From Rhodospirillaceae bacterium (GTDB taxonomy: Bacteria; Pseudomonadota; Alphaproteobacteria; DSM-16000; Inquilinaceae), in the NCBI GenBank assembly GCA_020638575.1, contig JACKIH010000003.1:1717501-1781500 (forward strand): a stretch of DNA of 64,000 bases. The letters run 5' to 3'. Below, in pieces: positions 43,264 through 51,206 of the stretch. The position numbers and the translations under genes are program-made. A model generated the notes under the pieces. The model was given only the letters and a program-made list of their open reading frames with translations. It was not told the origin of the DNA and did not search any database. The stretch's first letter is position 1. The number at the start of each line of letters is the position of its first letter.

Positions 43264-43752
43264 ATGCGACGTTGCTTCGCTGCCATCGCCGTTGCCGCGC
43301 TGCTGGCGCTGGCTCCGGCCGCCGCGTCGGCCCAGGTGGCCTACGTCAACGGCAACGGCCAGGTGGTGTATCTCGGTAACCAGGGCGTCGTGGCCGCGCC
43401 CTATGCCACGGCCCCACCTTTCGGCAATGCCTACGGCTACCGCCGCGGCCACGGCACGGGTGTGGCGATCGGCAACCATGGTCCCGCCTTCGGCCAGCCC
43501 TACACCCAGGGGAACTGCCCGCCGGCCGGCCAATGGGGCAGCCAGTGGGGCAATCCCTGGGACCGCCGCGGCTTCGGCAACGGCGCCATCGTGGTAACGC
43601 CCGGCCAGCTTGCCACCGGCCGTGGCGTCTACGCGCCGGCCTTGGGCACCTACCAGCCCACGGTGCAGCCGCATCAGGTCTACACCAACAATCCGGTCAC
43701 TCGGGCGCTCGGCTCCGGCCATCCGGTGTGGCGGTTCTACTACGGCGATTGA
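43264..43752 (+). CDS. Exported Gly/Tyr/Pro-rich protein
   Basis: A 162-residue secreted protein of unknown function. Residues 1-23 are a signal peptide ending AAASAQ. The mature part is rich in Gly, Asn, Tyr, Pro and Gln with aromatic repeats (YGYRRGHGTG, GQWGSQWGNPWDRRGFGNG), which suggests a disordered or envelope-associated protein. It ends GSGHPVWRFYYGD. GGGAGG is a strong ribosome-binding site, directly after the four 11-bp tandem repeats. It lies 69 bp ahead of mscL on the same strand. Confidence 0.65.
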   Translation: MRRCFAAIAVAALLALAPAAASAQVAYVNGNGQVVYLGNQGVVAAPYATAPPFGNAYGYRRGHGTGVAIGNHGPAFGQPYTQGNCPPAGQWGSQWGNPWDRRGFGNGAIVVTPGQLATGRGVYAPALGTYQPTVQPHQVYTNNPVTRALGSGHPVWRFYYGD

Positions 43753-43821
43753 GCGATCTGCGCGGGTGTGGATAGTCTTCGGCGGCGGCCGCAACGGCCG
43801 CCGTCCTGAGGAGGCTGTCCC

Positions 43822-44256
43822 ATGCTCAACGAGTTCAAGGAATTCATTGCCCGCGGCAATGTGGTGGACATGGCCGTCGGCATCATCATCGGTGCCGCGT
43901 TCACCGCGATCGTCACCTCGGCCGTCAGCGACATCCTGACCCCGTTCATCGGCGTGTTCACCGGCGGGATCGATTTCTCCAACCTCTACATCAACCTGTC
44001 GGGCGGCGAGTACGAGTCGCTGGCCGCGGCCCAGGAGGCCGGGGCGGCCACCATCAACTACGGCCTGTTCATCAACGCGGTGATTCGCTTCTTCATCGTC
44101 GCCTTCGTGGTGTTCTTGCTGGTGAAGAACGTCAATCGCCTGAAGCGGCAGATGGAAGGGGCCGCGGTGGAGGACGCGCCGGCCGAGGAAGCCCCCGCTC
44201 CGCCACCGCCGGAGGTGGTGCTGCTGACGGAGATCCGCGACCTGCTGAAGAAGTAG
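43822..44256 (+). CDS. mscL: Large-conductance mechanosensitive channel
   Basis: A 144-residue MscL. The N-terminal helix LNEFKEFIARGNVVDMAVGI is canonical and leads into the pore helix GIIIGAAFTAIVTSAVSDIL. A periplasmic loop and the second helix VIRFFIVAFVVFLLVKNVNR follow, then a short C-terminal helical bundle LLTEIRDLLKK. An alanine/proline-rich linker with APAEEAPAPPPP joins the last two. It opens on hypo-osmotic shock. GAGGAGG precedes the ATG. The gene converges on the DNA glycosylase gene with 13 bp between stops. Confidence 0.94.
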   Translation: MLNEFKEFIARGNVVDMAVGIIIGAAFTAIVTSAVSDILTPFIGVFTGGIDFSNLYINLSGGEYESLAAAQEAGAATINYGLFINAVIRFFIVAFVVFLLVKNVNRLKRQMEGAAVEDAPAEEAPAPPPPEVVLLTEIRDLLKK

Positions 44257-44269
44257 CGGAGCGCACCGC

Positions 44270-44923
44270 TCAGGCGAGCGGCGGCGGTGCCGGGCGTTCG
44301 GCCGTCTCCAGGTAGAAGTGCCAGAGCAGGAAGGTCGCGGCACTGCGCCGCGGCCGCCAGGCTTCCGCCAAAGCGCGCAACTCGTCGGGCTTGGGCCGGG
44401 CGTCGGCGCCGCTCAGCCACTGCCAGGCGACCAGCAGCGCCAGGTCGCCCGCCGGCAGGATGTCGCGCCGGCCGAGCGACCACAGCAGGTAGTTCTCCGC
44501 CGTCCAACGGCCGATGCCCGGCAGCGCGGTCAGGGCGGCGATGGCGGCTTCGTCGTCGGGGTCGGCGGCCACGGCAGCCAGGCTGACGCTGCCGTCCAGC
44601 ACCGCTTCGCCAAGCGCACGGACATAGCGGATCTTCTGGCGGCTGAAACCGCACGCCTTCAAGTCCGCCTCGTCCAGCACCAGCAGGGCCTGCGGCGTCA
44701 CCGCGTCGACTCGCGCGCACAGCTTGGCCCACATGGCCGCGGCGGCGCGGGTGGAGACCTGCTGTTCCAGGATGTGGCGCACCAGGGCAGGGAAACCGGC
44801 GGGACGCGGCGCCAGGCTGGCCCGCCCATGGGGGCTGGACACGCGGTGGAAGTCCGCCACGTTGGCGCGCAGCCAGTCGGCGTCGGCAGCGACCGCCGGC
44901 GGCAGGACAGACTCGGGCCTCAC
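44270..44923 (-). CDS. DNA-3-methyladenine glycosylase II-type repair enzyme
   Basis: A 217-residue HhH-GPD glycosylase of the AlkA-like group, removing alkylated purines. The helix-hairpin-helix is LTALPGIGRWTAENYL and the catalytic aspartate is in DILPAGDLAL. RHILEQQVSTRAAAAMW marks the domain start. It begins at a GTG that overlaps the purS stop codon (GTGA), so translation is coupled to purS; a longer open frame upstream would lie inside purS. There is no AlkA N-terminal domain, as is common in alphaproteobacteria. It sits where purQ would be expected after purS. Confidence 0.85.
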   Translation of the reverse strand: MRPESVLPPAVAADADWLRANVADFHRVSSPHGRASLAPRPAGFPALVRHILEQQVSTRAAAAMWAKLCARVDAVTPQALLVLDEADLKACGFSRQKIRYVRALGEAVLDGSVSLAAVAADPDDEAAIAALTALPGIGRWTAENYLLWSLGRRDILPAGDLALLVAWQWLSGADARPKPDELRALAEAWRPRRSAATFLLWHFYLETAERPAPPPLA

Positions 44924-45165
44924 GCCTCGGCGAGCTGGATGGCGTAGCGCTCGATCACCGGGTTGGCGAGCAGTGTCCGGCACATCTCGTCCACCTGGGC
45001 GCGGGCTTTGGCCGGATCGCTTTCCGGCAGGTCCAGCTCGATCAGCTTGCCCTGGCGCACATTGTCCACCCCGGCGAAGCCCAGCCCGGCCAGCGCATGG
45101 CCGATGGCCTGCCCCTGCGGATCCAGCACGCCCGGTTTCAGCGTGATCTCGACACGCGCCTTCAT
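44920..45165 (-). CDS. purS: Phosphoribosylformylglycinamidine synthase subunit PurS
   Basis: An 81-residue PurS, the small subunit that bridges PurL and PurQ. It shows KARVEITLKPGVLDPQGQAI, LGFAGVDNVRQGKLIEL, and the C-terminal LLANPVIERYAIQL. The length is standard. It is 22 bp downstream of purC and overlaps the glycosylase gene by four bases. Confidence 0.95.
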   Translation of the reverse strand: MKARVEITLKPGVLDPQGQAIGHALAGLGFAGVDNVRQGKLIELDLPESDPAKARAQVDEMCRTLLANPVIERYAIQLAEA

Positions 45166-45187
45166 GCCCGGTCCCTCACACTACGGG

Positions 45188-45958
45188 TCACAGTGCGGCC
45201 TGCTGGGAGCCGCGCAGCTCCGTCACCTCGGCCTCCGGCAGCACGCCGAGACGCCGTGCGATCTCCCGGTAGGCGCCTTCCACATTGCCCAGGTCCTGGC
45301 GGAAGCGGTCCTTGTCCAGCTTCTCGTTGGTCTGGACATCCCACAGGCGCGCACTGTCCGGGCTGATCTCGTCGGCCAGGATGATGCGCACGTCGCCGTG
45401 CTCGTTGTAGACGCGGCCGAACTCCAGCTTGAAGTCGACCAGCTTGACCCCGACCCCGAGGAACAGGCCCGACAGGTAATCGTTCACCCGGAGCGCCAGT
45501 GCCACCATGTCGTCCAGGTCCTGGGTGTGGGCCCAGTTGAACGCGGTGATGTGCTCCTCGGTGACCATCGGGTCGCCCAGCTCGTCGGACTTGTAATAGA
45601 ACTCGACGATGGAGCGCGGCAGCGGCGTGCCTTCGGCGATGCCGAAGCGCTTGGAGAAGCTGCCCGCGGCAATGTTGCGCACCACCACCTCGATGGGGAC
45701 GATCTCCACCTCATGGATGAGCTGTTCGCGCAGCGACAGCCGCCGGATGAAATGGTTGGGCACACCGATCTCGCTCAACCGCGTCATCAGGTATTCGGAG
45801 ATCGAGTTGTTGAGGACGCCCTTGCCGGAAATCACGCCCTTCTTCTGGGCGTTGAAGGCGGTCGCGTCGTCCTTGAAATACTGCACCAGGGTCCCCGGCT
45901 CCGGTCCTTCGTAAAGGATTTTCGCCTTGCCCTCGTAGATGCGTCTGCGTCGGCTCAT
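45188..45958 (-). CDS. purC: SAICAR synthetase
   Basis: A 256-residue phosphoribosylaminoimidazole-succinocarboxamide synthase, step 7 or 8 of purine synthesis. RRRIYEGKAKILYEGPEPGT is the ATP-binding start, followed by FKDDATAFNAQKKG, the ISEYLMTRL helix, EVVVRNIAAGSFSKR and VKLVDFKLEFGR. The start before SRRRRIYEG is chosen by family; a 20-residue extension is not conserved. It leads a purC-purS-glycosylase unit. Confidence 0.95.
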   Translation of the reverse strand: MSRRRRIYEGKAKILYEGPEPGTLVQYFKDDATAFNAQKKGVISGKGVLNNSISEYLMTRLSEIGVPNHFIRRLSLREQLIHEVEIVPIEVVVRNIAAGSFSKRFGIAEGTPLPRSIVEFYYKSDELGDPMVTEEHITAFNWAHTQDLDDMVALALRVNDYLSGLFLGVGVKLVDFKLEFGRVYNEHGDVRIILADEISPDSARLWDVQTNEKLDKDRFRQDLGNVEGAYREIARRLGVLPEAEVTELRGSQQAAL

Positions 45959-46033
45959 CGAGTGGGGGGCCTTTCTCAGGATCGCGGCCGGGACGCCGCG
46001 CCTCTTCGTATATAGCAACGGGTCAATGCGGTC

Positions 46034-46816
46034 TCAACGCGGCGGTGCAGGCACGGCCGATGCAACGCGGCGCCAATCGCCATCGCCCGGCCGTCCTGGG
46101 GCGAACAGCCACAGCGGTACCGCCGGCGTGCCGTCCGCAGCCACCAGGCCAGGTGCCGGCAGGCCCACCAGGCTAGCGCACACGGTGCCGTAGTCGCGGT
46201 CGGTGACCACCGTCATGCCGCCGAGCGGGCCGTCCTTGGGATCATGCTCGCTGAGCGCCATCACCTCCAGCCACGCATGCCAGTCATCCCTGGCCGGATC
46301 TGGCCGCGGGCCGGCGGCCAGACGGGTGCGGAAGCGGTCGCGCGGGCCGGCAGGATCGTTCAGGTCGTCGGCGGCGAGCAGCGACAGCCCATCGGGCAGC
46401 GGCGTCACCGCCACCCGCGACTCGCCGCGGTTGGCCACCCAGTAGCCGTCGCGGTTGTCCATCACCACCAGGTTGAACGGCCGGTAAGCGGCGGGATTGA
46501 GGTCGGCCAGGGCCGTCGCCGCGGCCACCGCGTCGGCATGGTCGAGCGCTTCCAGCACGAGTTCGCCGCGGCTGCGCTTGCCCGGCGCCGGCCCCAGAGT
46601 GCCGCGGCGGTTGACCATGACGGCGACGACTCCGGCATCGTTCATGGCCATCCAGGAGCCGCCCGACGCGTCGTCCAGGCCGCCCGTCACGTCGGGCCGA
46701 TCGGGCCAATGGCGGGCGGGTGATTGCCAGGATCGCGACAACCGCTCGTCGCGAATGGCTGCCAGGACAACCGGCCAGTCGGCTTCCGGCCGGCGGTCAA
46801 CGATAACGGTACACAT
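46034..46816 (-). CDS. NRDE-family (TANGO2-like) protein
   Basis: A 260-residue member of the NRDE family, starting MCTVIVDRR, with the cysteine at position 2 kept as in the Ntn-hydrolase-like fold. The NRDE-type motif position reads AIRDERLSRSW. Other conserved pieces are GGSWMAMNDAGVVAVMVNR, YRPFNLVVMDNRDGYW and GLSLLAADDLNDP. The asparagine and arginine order is modified (IRDE instead of NRDE). In eukaryotes TANGO2 is linked to heme or lipid handling; the bacterial role is not settled. AAGGA is 8 bases before the ATG. It is divergent from the ATP synthase zeta gene. Confidence 0.8.
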   Translation of the reverse strand: MCTVIVDRRPEADWPVVLAAIRDERLSRSWQSPARHWPDRPDVTGGLDDASGGSWMAMNDAGVVAVMVNRRGTLGPAPGKRSRGELVLEALDHADAVAAATALADLNPAAYRPFNLVVMDNRDGYWVANRGESRVAVTPLPDGLSLLAADDLNDPAGPRDRFRTRLAAGPRPDPARDDWHAWLEVMALSEHDPKDGPLGGMTVVTDRDYGTVCASLVGLPAPGLVAADGTPAVPLWLFAPGRPGDGDWRRVASAVPAPPR

Positions 46817-47009
46817 GGCTGATGTCCTTGGATTCCATAGAGATCTCAGGGCCACAAACGCGACTCGAGACAATTGCAGGCACCCCGCGCCTATGGTTAG
46901 AAAAGCAGAGCATGCGGTCGTGATACCACCTGTGAGCGGGTCGGTGCCTGCGAATCGGCCGGCAGGCAAATGCCGCCCGAATTGCGCCGGGCCTGGGAGG
47001 GGCCGATAG

Positions 47010-47432
47010 ATGACCACCTTCGATGAACGGGAACGCGGCTTCGAGACGCAGTGGCAGCATGACGAAGAGGTGCGGTTTCGTGTGCTGAGCCGGCGCAACC
47101 GCCTGCTTGGCCTGTGGGCGGGCCACCTGATGGGCCTGACCGTGGCGGAGGCCGAAGACTACGCCAAGAGGCTGGTCGACCTGGAGGTCGAACTGGCCGG
47201 CGACGAGCCGATCCACGACCGGGTGGAGGCCGATCTCCGGCGCGCCGATGTCGACCTGTCCGATCACCGCCTGCGCAAGCAGATGGCGAGCCTGATGATC
47301 GAGGCCCACGAGCAGGTGATGACCGAGGCGCGGACCGAGGAGCGGACCGGTGAGCGGACCGGGGCCGGCGGAAGCCAGGATCGCTTCGACAGCCAGGTCA
47401 CCTCGGCAACAGGGACGCTGGATCGTCGCTGA
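47010..47432 (+). CDS. ATP synthase inhibitor subunit zeta (DUF1476)
   Basis: A 140-residue protein of the DUF1476 family, the zeta subunit that blocks reverse rotation of the F1 motor in Paracoccus and relatives. It begins TTFDERERGFETQWQHDEE and contains RRNRLLGLWAGHLMG and a long helix AEAEDYAKRLVDLEVELAG. The usual length is about 105; this one has a 35-residue C-terminal tail built partly from a 12-bp repeat (EERTGERTG). The tail overlaps the convergent ugpQ gene by 35 bp. GGGAGGGG precedes the ATG. Its place near purC is typical of alphaproteobacteria. Confidence 0.88.
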   Translation: MTTFDERERGFETQWQHDEEVRFRVLSRRNRLLGLWAGHLMGLTVAEAEDYAKRLVDLEVELAGDEPIHDRVEADLRRADVDLSDHRLRKQMASLMIEAHEQVMTEARTEERTGERTGAGGSQDRFDSQVTSATGTLDRR

Positions 47433-48129
47433 ACACCGCCGCCACGCCGGCCTGCCAAAGGGCGGCGGCGGCCGCAGCATCGTTCACCGTATAGGCTGCG
47501 ACGGGCCGGCCATCGGCGAGGTATTGGGCCATCTGTGCCGGTGTCGAGCGCTCGGGACAGACATGCAGGCTGGCAGCCCCTAGTCGGTCGGCCACGTCCC
47601 GCCAGTCGTCCGGCCGATCCCAGATCAGGTAGCCGCGCGGCCAGTCGGGCGCCAGACGGGCCGCCACGTCCAGCGACTCCAGCGCGAACGAGGACATGAG
47701 CGGCGGCGCCAGTGCCGCCGGCCAAGCGGCCCGCGCGGTGGCCAGCACGACCTTGGCGGTTTCCACCTCGCGGCCGGGGCACGGCTTGATCTCGATGTTG
47801 ATCGCCAGGCCCAGCTCCACCACCAGGGCGAGGGCCGCCTCCAGGGTCGGCACCGGTTCGCCGGCAAACTCCGGCGCGAACCAGCGTCCGGCATCCAGGC
47901 GGGCAAACTCAGCCGCGGTCGTCACGGCCGCCGGTCCGGTCCCGTCGGTCGTGCGGTCGAGATCGTCGTCGTGCAGCAGGATGGCCACGCCATCGGCGGT
48001 CAGCTTGGCGTCCACCTCCACCATCGCCACGCCGCCCGCGGCGGCAGTCCGGATGGCGGCCAGCGTGTTTTCCGGAGCGAGGGCGGCGGCCCCGCGATGG
48101 CCGATCACCGGCGGCAGCACCAGGGTCAT
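47398..48129 (-). CDS. ugpQ: Glycerophosphodiester phosphodiesterase
   Basis: A 243-residue TIM-barrel GDPD. IGHRGAAALAPENT carries the catalytic histidine-arginine and glutamate, followed by MVEVDAKLTADG and HDDDLDRTTDG with the second histidine, and INIEIKP with the metal ligand. It cleaves glycerophosphodiesters to sn-glycerol 3-phosphate. It is cytoplasmic (no signal). The start overlaps the sodium-channel stop (ATGA), so it is the last gene of the dgcN-dgcA-channel-ugpQ operon. Its 3' end overlaps the convergent zeta gene. Confidence 0.9.
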   Translation of the reverse strand: MTLVLPPVIGHRGAAALAPENTLAAIRTAAAGGVAMVEVDAKLTADGVAILLHDDDLDRTTDGTGPAAVTTAAEFARLDAGRWFAPEFAGEPVPTLEAALALVVELGLAINIEIKPCPGREVETAKVVLATARAAWPAALAPPLMSSFALESLDVAARLAPDWPRGYLIWDRPDDWRDVADRLGAASLHVCPERSTPAQMAQYLADGRPVAAYTVNDAAAAAALWQAGVAAVFSDDPASLLPR

Positions 48130-49040
48130 GGCTGCCGCTCCTCAGGCGGCGGCCCATGCGGCGGCCCGTCCGGCGCGCCCCGCCCCTCCATCATCCGGCG
48201 CAGGTCGGCCAGGTCACCGCGCAGCGCCTCGATCGAGCGGGCCAGCACCAGGGAATCGGCGTGGGCGCTTTCCTGGATCTTGCGCCGGGCGTCGGCGGCG
48301 TCGGTCTCGTGCTGCGCCTGCATGGAATTGACGATGATGGCGATGAACAGGTTGAGCACGGCAAAGCTGGTGAGCACGATGAACGGCACGAAGAAGACCC
48401 AGGCCCACGGGTAGAACTCCATGGTCGGCCGGACGATGCCCATGGACCAGCTTTCCAGCGTCATCACCTGGAACAGCGAATACATGGAGCGGCCCACCGT
48501 ACCGAACCATTCCTGCATGTTGCCGGCGGGGTCCTCGGGGTGCACCTCGACGCCGAACAGCTTGGTGGCGAGTACGGCCGACACGTAGAACACCAGCACC
48601 AGCACGGCCATGATGGAGCCCATGCCGGGAATGGCGTCGAGCAGCGCCTGTACCACCCGGCGCATCTGCGGCACCACCGACAGCAGGCGCAGCACGCGCA
48701 GGATGCGCAGCGCCCGCAGCACCGACAGGTTGCCGCCCGCCGGCACCAGCGAGATGCCGACGATGATGAAATCGAAGATGTTCCAGCCGGAGCGGAAGAA
48801 GCCGAGCCGGTAGACGACCAGCTTGGCCGCCAGTTCCGCAACGAAGACGCCGAGGATCACCCGGTCGATGGCGTGCAGCAGGTCGCCCGCCGCCGCCATG
48901 GCGGCCGTACTGGTTTCCAGCCCCAGGGTCACGGCGTTGAGCAGGATGATGCCGGCGATGATGGCCTGGGTGCGCGGGTGCTCCACAAGCCGGCGCAGGC
49001 GATCGAGCGTCGGCGGCAACGTGGACACGGTGTCGGACAT
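48126..49040 (-). CDS. Prokaryotic voltage-gated sodium channel (BacNav)
   Basis: A 304-residue six-helix ion channel subunit. The voltage sensor S4 has arginines R109, R112, R115 and R118 in LRALRILRVLRLL. The pore carries the filter TLESWSM (residues 194-200), the same as in NavAb, followed by GIVRPTMEFYPWAWVFF and the S6 helix VLNLFIAIIVNSM. A C-terminal helical coiled-coil region about 245-290 is as in BacNav tetramers. It lets sodium into the cell and is often tied to motility or pH behaviour. It is translated from inside a metabolic operon, 8 bp after dgcA. Confidence 0.93.
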   Translation of the reverse strand: MSDTVSTLPPTLDRLRRLVEHPRTQAIIAGIILLNAVTLGLETSTAAMAAAGDLLHAIDRVILGVFVAELAAKLVVYRLGFFRSGWNIFDFIIVGISLVPAGGNLSVLRALRILRVLRLLSVVPQMRRVVQALLDAIPGMGSIMAVLVLVFYVSAVLATKLFGVEVHPEDPAGNMQEWFGTVGRSMYSLFQVMTLESWSMGIVRPTMEFYPWAWVFFVPFIVLTSFAVLNLFIAIIVNSMQAQHETDAADARRKIQESAHADSLVLARSIEALRGDLADLRRMMEGRGAPDGPPHGPPPEERQP

Positions 49041-49048
49041 GGATGTGC

Positions 49049-50035
49049 TCACCCCCAAAGGGCGGGTTCGGCCGGCAGCACGTCGGCGCCGCTGTAGGTC
49101 AGTCCCGGCTCGCGGTCGCGGGCCAGCAGCAGCGGGCCGTCCAGGTCCACCACCGCGGCACCCTGGGCCACCAGAATGGCCGGCGCGATGGCGAGGGAGG
49201 TGGACAGCATGCTGCCCACCATGATGTCCAGCCCGGCCTTGCGGGCGGTGGCCGCCAGCTTCAGCGCCTCGGTCAGCCCGCCGGTCTTGTCCAGCTTGAT
49301 GTTGACCATCTGGTAGCGGCCGATCAGCGGCGCCACCGTCGCCCGGTCGTGACAGCTCTCGTCGGCACACAGCGGGATCGGGCAGTGGATGGCCGACAGC
49401 TCCTCGTCCTGGCCGGCCGGCACCGGCTGTTCCATCATCTCCACGCCCAGCTCGGCGAGTGCTGGGGTGCAGGCTTCCACCTCGTCGATCGTCCAGGCCT
49501 CGTTGGCGTCGACCACCAGCCGGCAGTCGGGCACCACGGCGCGCACCGCCCGCACCCGTTCCACATCCTCCGCCGCCGGGCCGCCCAGCTTGAGTTTGAG
49601 GATCGGCCTGTGATCGACCGCCCGGGCCGCTGCGGCCATGGCGTCCGGCGTGCCCAAGCTGATGGTGTAGACGGTGGTCACCGGCTGCGGCCGCGCCAGC
49701 CCGGCGAGCTGCCACACCGGCTTGCCCGCCTGCTTGGCCGCCAGGTCCCACAGCGCACAGTCCACGGCATTGCGGGCCGCCCCCGCCGACAGGAAATCGG
49801 GCAGGCGGTCGCGGTCGACCCCGTCGATCAGCGGTCCGGCCATGGCATCGATCTGGGCGAGCGTGCCGGCCACGGTCTCCCCGTAATGGGCGTAGGGCAC
49901 GCATTCGCCACGGCCCACCACGTCGGCGTCGCTGATTTCCGCCACCACCACTTCCGCGGCGACGCGGCTGCCGCGGGAGATGGTGAAACTGCCGCGGACG
50001 GGCCAGCTTTCGGTTCGCACACTCAATCGGCGCAT
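49049..50035 (-). CDS. dgcA: Dipeptide epimerase / N-acyl-glutamate racemase (enolase superfamily)
   Basis: A 328-residue enolase-superfamily enzyme. The base lysines are in ILKLKLG (K147 and K149) and NIKLDKTGG (K247). Metal ligands are D176 (VVDANEAW), E202 (EQPVP) and D225 (CADESC). This pattern is that of the dipeptide epimerase group. Next to the DgcN-type gene (11 bp upstream), it matches the DgcN-DgcA route, where N-acetyl-D-glutamate is racemised to the L-form. L-Ala-D/L-Glu epimerase is the main alternative. The start has AGGGG upstream. Confidence 0.85.
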   Translation of the reverse strand: MRRLSVRTESWPVRGSFTISRGSRVAAEVVVAEISDADVVGRGECVPYAHYGETVAGTLAQIDAMAGPLIDGVDRDRLPDFLSAGAARNAVDCALWDLAAKQAGKPVWQLAGLARPQPVTTVYTISLGTPDAMAAAARAVDHRPILKLKLGGPAAEDVERVRAVRAVVPDCRLVVDANEAWTIDEVEACTPALAELGVEMMEQPVPAGQDEELSAIHCPIPLCADESCHDRATVAPLIGRYQMVNIKLDKTGGLTEALKLAATARKAGLDIMVGSMLSTSLAIAPAILVAQGAAVVDLDGPLLLARDREPGLTYSGADVLPAEPALWG

Positions 50036-50046
50036 CTTTGCTGCCC

Positions 50047-51048
50047 CTATCCGACCAACGCGTCGACGATGGGGCCGACGCCGTGCTTGACCGGATCGAC
50101 GGCGGGCAGCCCGAAGCGGTCGGCCAGCTCGCCGAGCGCGCGGTCGGTGCCCGCGGCATCCAGGCCGGAGGTGTTGCAGGCGATGCCGACGGTGCGTGCG
50201 GCCGGGTTGGTGAGGTGGGCGCAGCGTTCGTTCAGCTCGATGCACTGGCCCAGGTCGGGCAGCTTGTAGCCCGGCAGCCCCCGCATGTGAGGGCGTCCCG
50301 GCTCGTGACACAGCACCAGGGCGTGGGGCTGGGCACCGTGCAGCAGACCCAGGGAGACGCCGGCAAAGGAGGCATGGAACAGCGAGCCCTGGCCTTCGAT
50401 CAGGTCCCAGTGGTCATCGTCGTTGGCGGGGCTCAGCCATTCGGTGGCGCCGGAGATGAAGTCGGAGACCACGGCGTCCACCGACACGCCGTCGCCAGCG
50501 ATCAGGATGCCGGTCTGCCCGGTGGCGCGGAAATCGGCCCGCATGCCGCGCGCCCGCATCTCCCGCTCGATGGCGAGCGAGGTGAACATCTTGCCCACCG
50601 AGCAGTCCGACCCGACGGTGAGCAGCCGCTTGCCGGAGCGCGGTTCGCCGTTGCCCACATCGAACTCGCGGGTGGGGTGGCGCACATCGAACAGCGAGCG
50701 GTCGAGCCGCTGGGCTGCTTCGCGTACCGCCGGCACCGCACTCAACCGGTTGTGCAGGCCGCTGGCGAGGTCGAGCCCCAGCTCCAGGGCCTTGATCAGG
50801 GTCTGCTGCCAGACTTCGGAAATGCGGCCGCCGCGGTTGGCGACGCCGACCACCAGGGTCTTGGCACCGGCGGCGACGCCCTCCTCCAGCGTCACGTCGG
50901 GCAGGCCGACGGTGGCGTTGCAGCCGGCGAGCCGGAGCTGGCCGACGCACCAGGACCGCCGCCACATGGCCACGCCATTGGCAGTCTTGGCCGCGAGCTG
51001 GTCGGGCGCGTCACCCAGGAACAGGATGTAGGGATGGGCAATCGACAT
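50047..51048 (-). CDS. dgcN: DgcN-type DUF1611 P-loop protein
   Basis: A 333-residue DUF1611 protein. It has an N-terminal Rossmann-like part (YILFLGDAPDQLAAKTA, KTLVVGVANRGG), a P-loop TVGSDCSVGKMFTSLAIE, WDLIEGQGSLFHASFAGVS and ALVLCHEPGRPHMRG. The DgcN members are described as N-acetyltransferases in D-glutamate breakdown, acting with DgcA, and the gene order here supports that. No strong ribosome-binding site is visible. The creatininase-family gene lies 158 bp upstream on the same strand. Confidence 0.82.
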   Translation of the reverse strand: MSIAHPYILFLGDAPDQLAAKTANGVAMWRRSWCVGQLRLAGCNATVGLPDVTLEEGVAAGAKTLVVGVANRGGRISEVWQQTLIKALELGLDLASGLHNRLSAVPAVREAAQRLDRSLFDVRHPTREFDVGNGEPRSGKRLLTVGSDCSVGKMFTSLAIEREMRARGMRADFRATGQTGILIAGDGVSVDAVVSDFISGATEWLSPANDDDHWDLIEGQGSLFHASFAGVSLGLLHGAQPHALVLCHEPGRPHMRGLPGYKLPDLGQCIELNERCAHLTNPAARTVGIACNTSGLDAAGTDRALGELADRFGLPAVDPVKHGVGPIVDALVG

Positions 51049-51206
51049 GGTGAGCGATCCGGAACAGGAGGGGCGGGGCGGTCGGCGGGCTGCGGCGCGG
51101 CACGTCGTGCGGGGGCTCGGGATCGGCATGGCCCCCGCAGGGTTGCCGCACCGCCTATTGGGCCACGTGCCGGGCGCTGTGCAACCGCTTTCCGATCATG
51201 CCTCGC

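Noticed and set aside
48126..50159. A single long frame joining the sodium channel to upstream sequence
   Set aside because: The upstream part is antisense-like text in the alternative frame of dgcA. The channel starts at 49040 with a full N-terminus and SD-like sequence.
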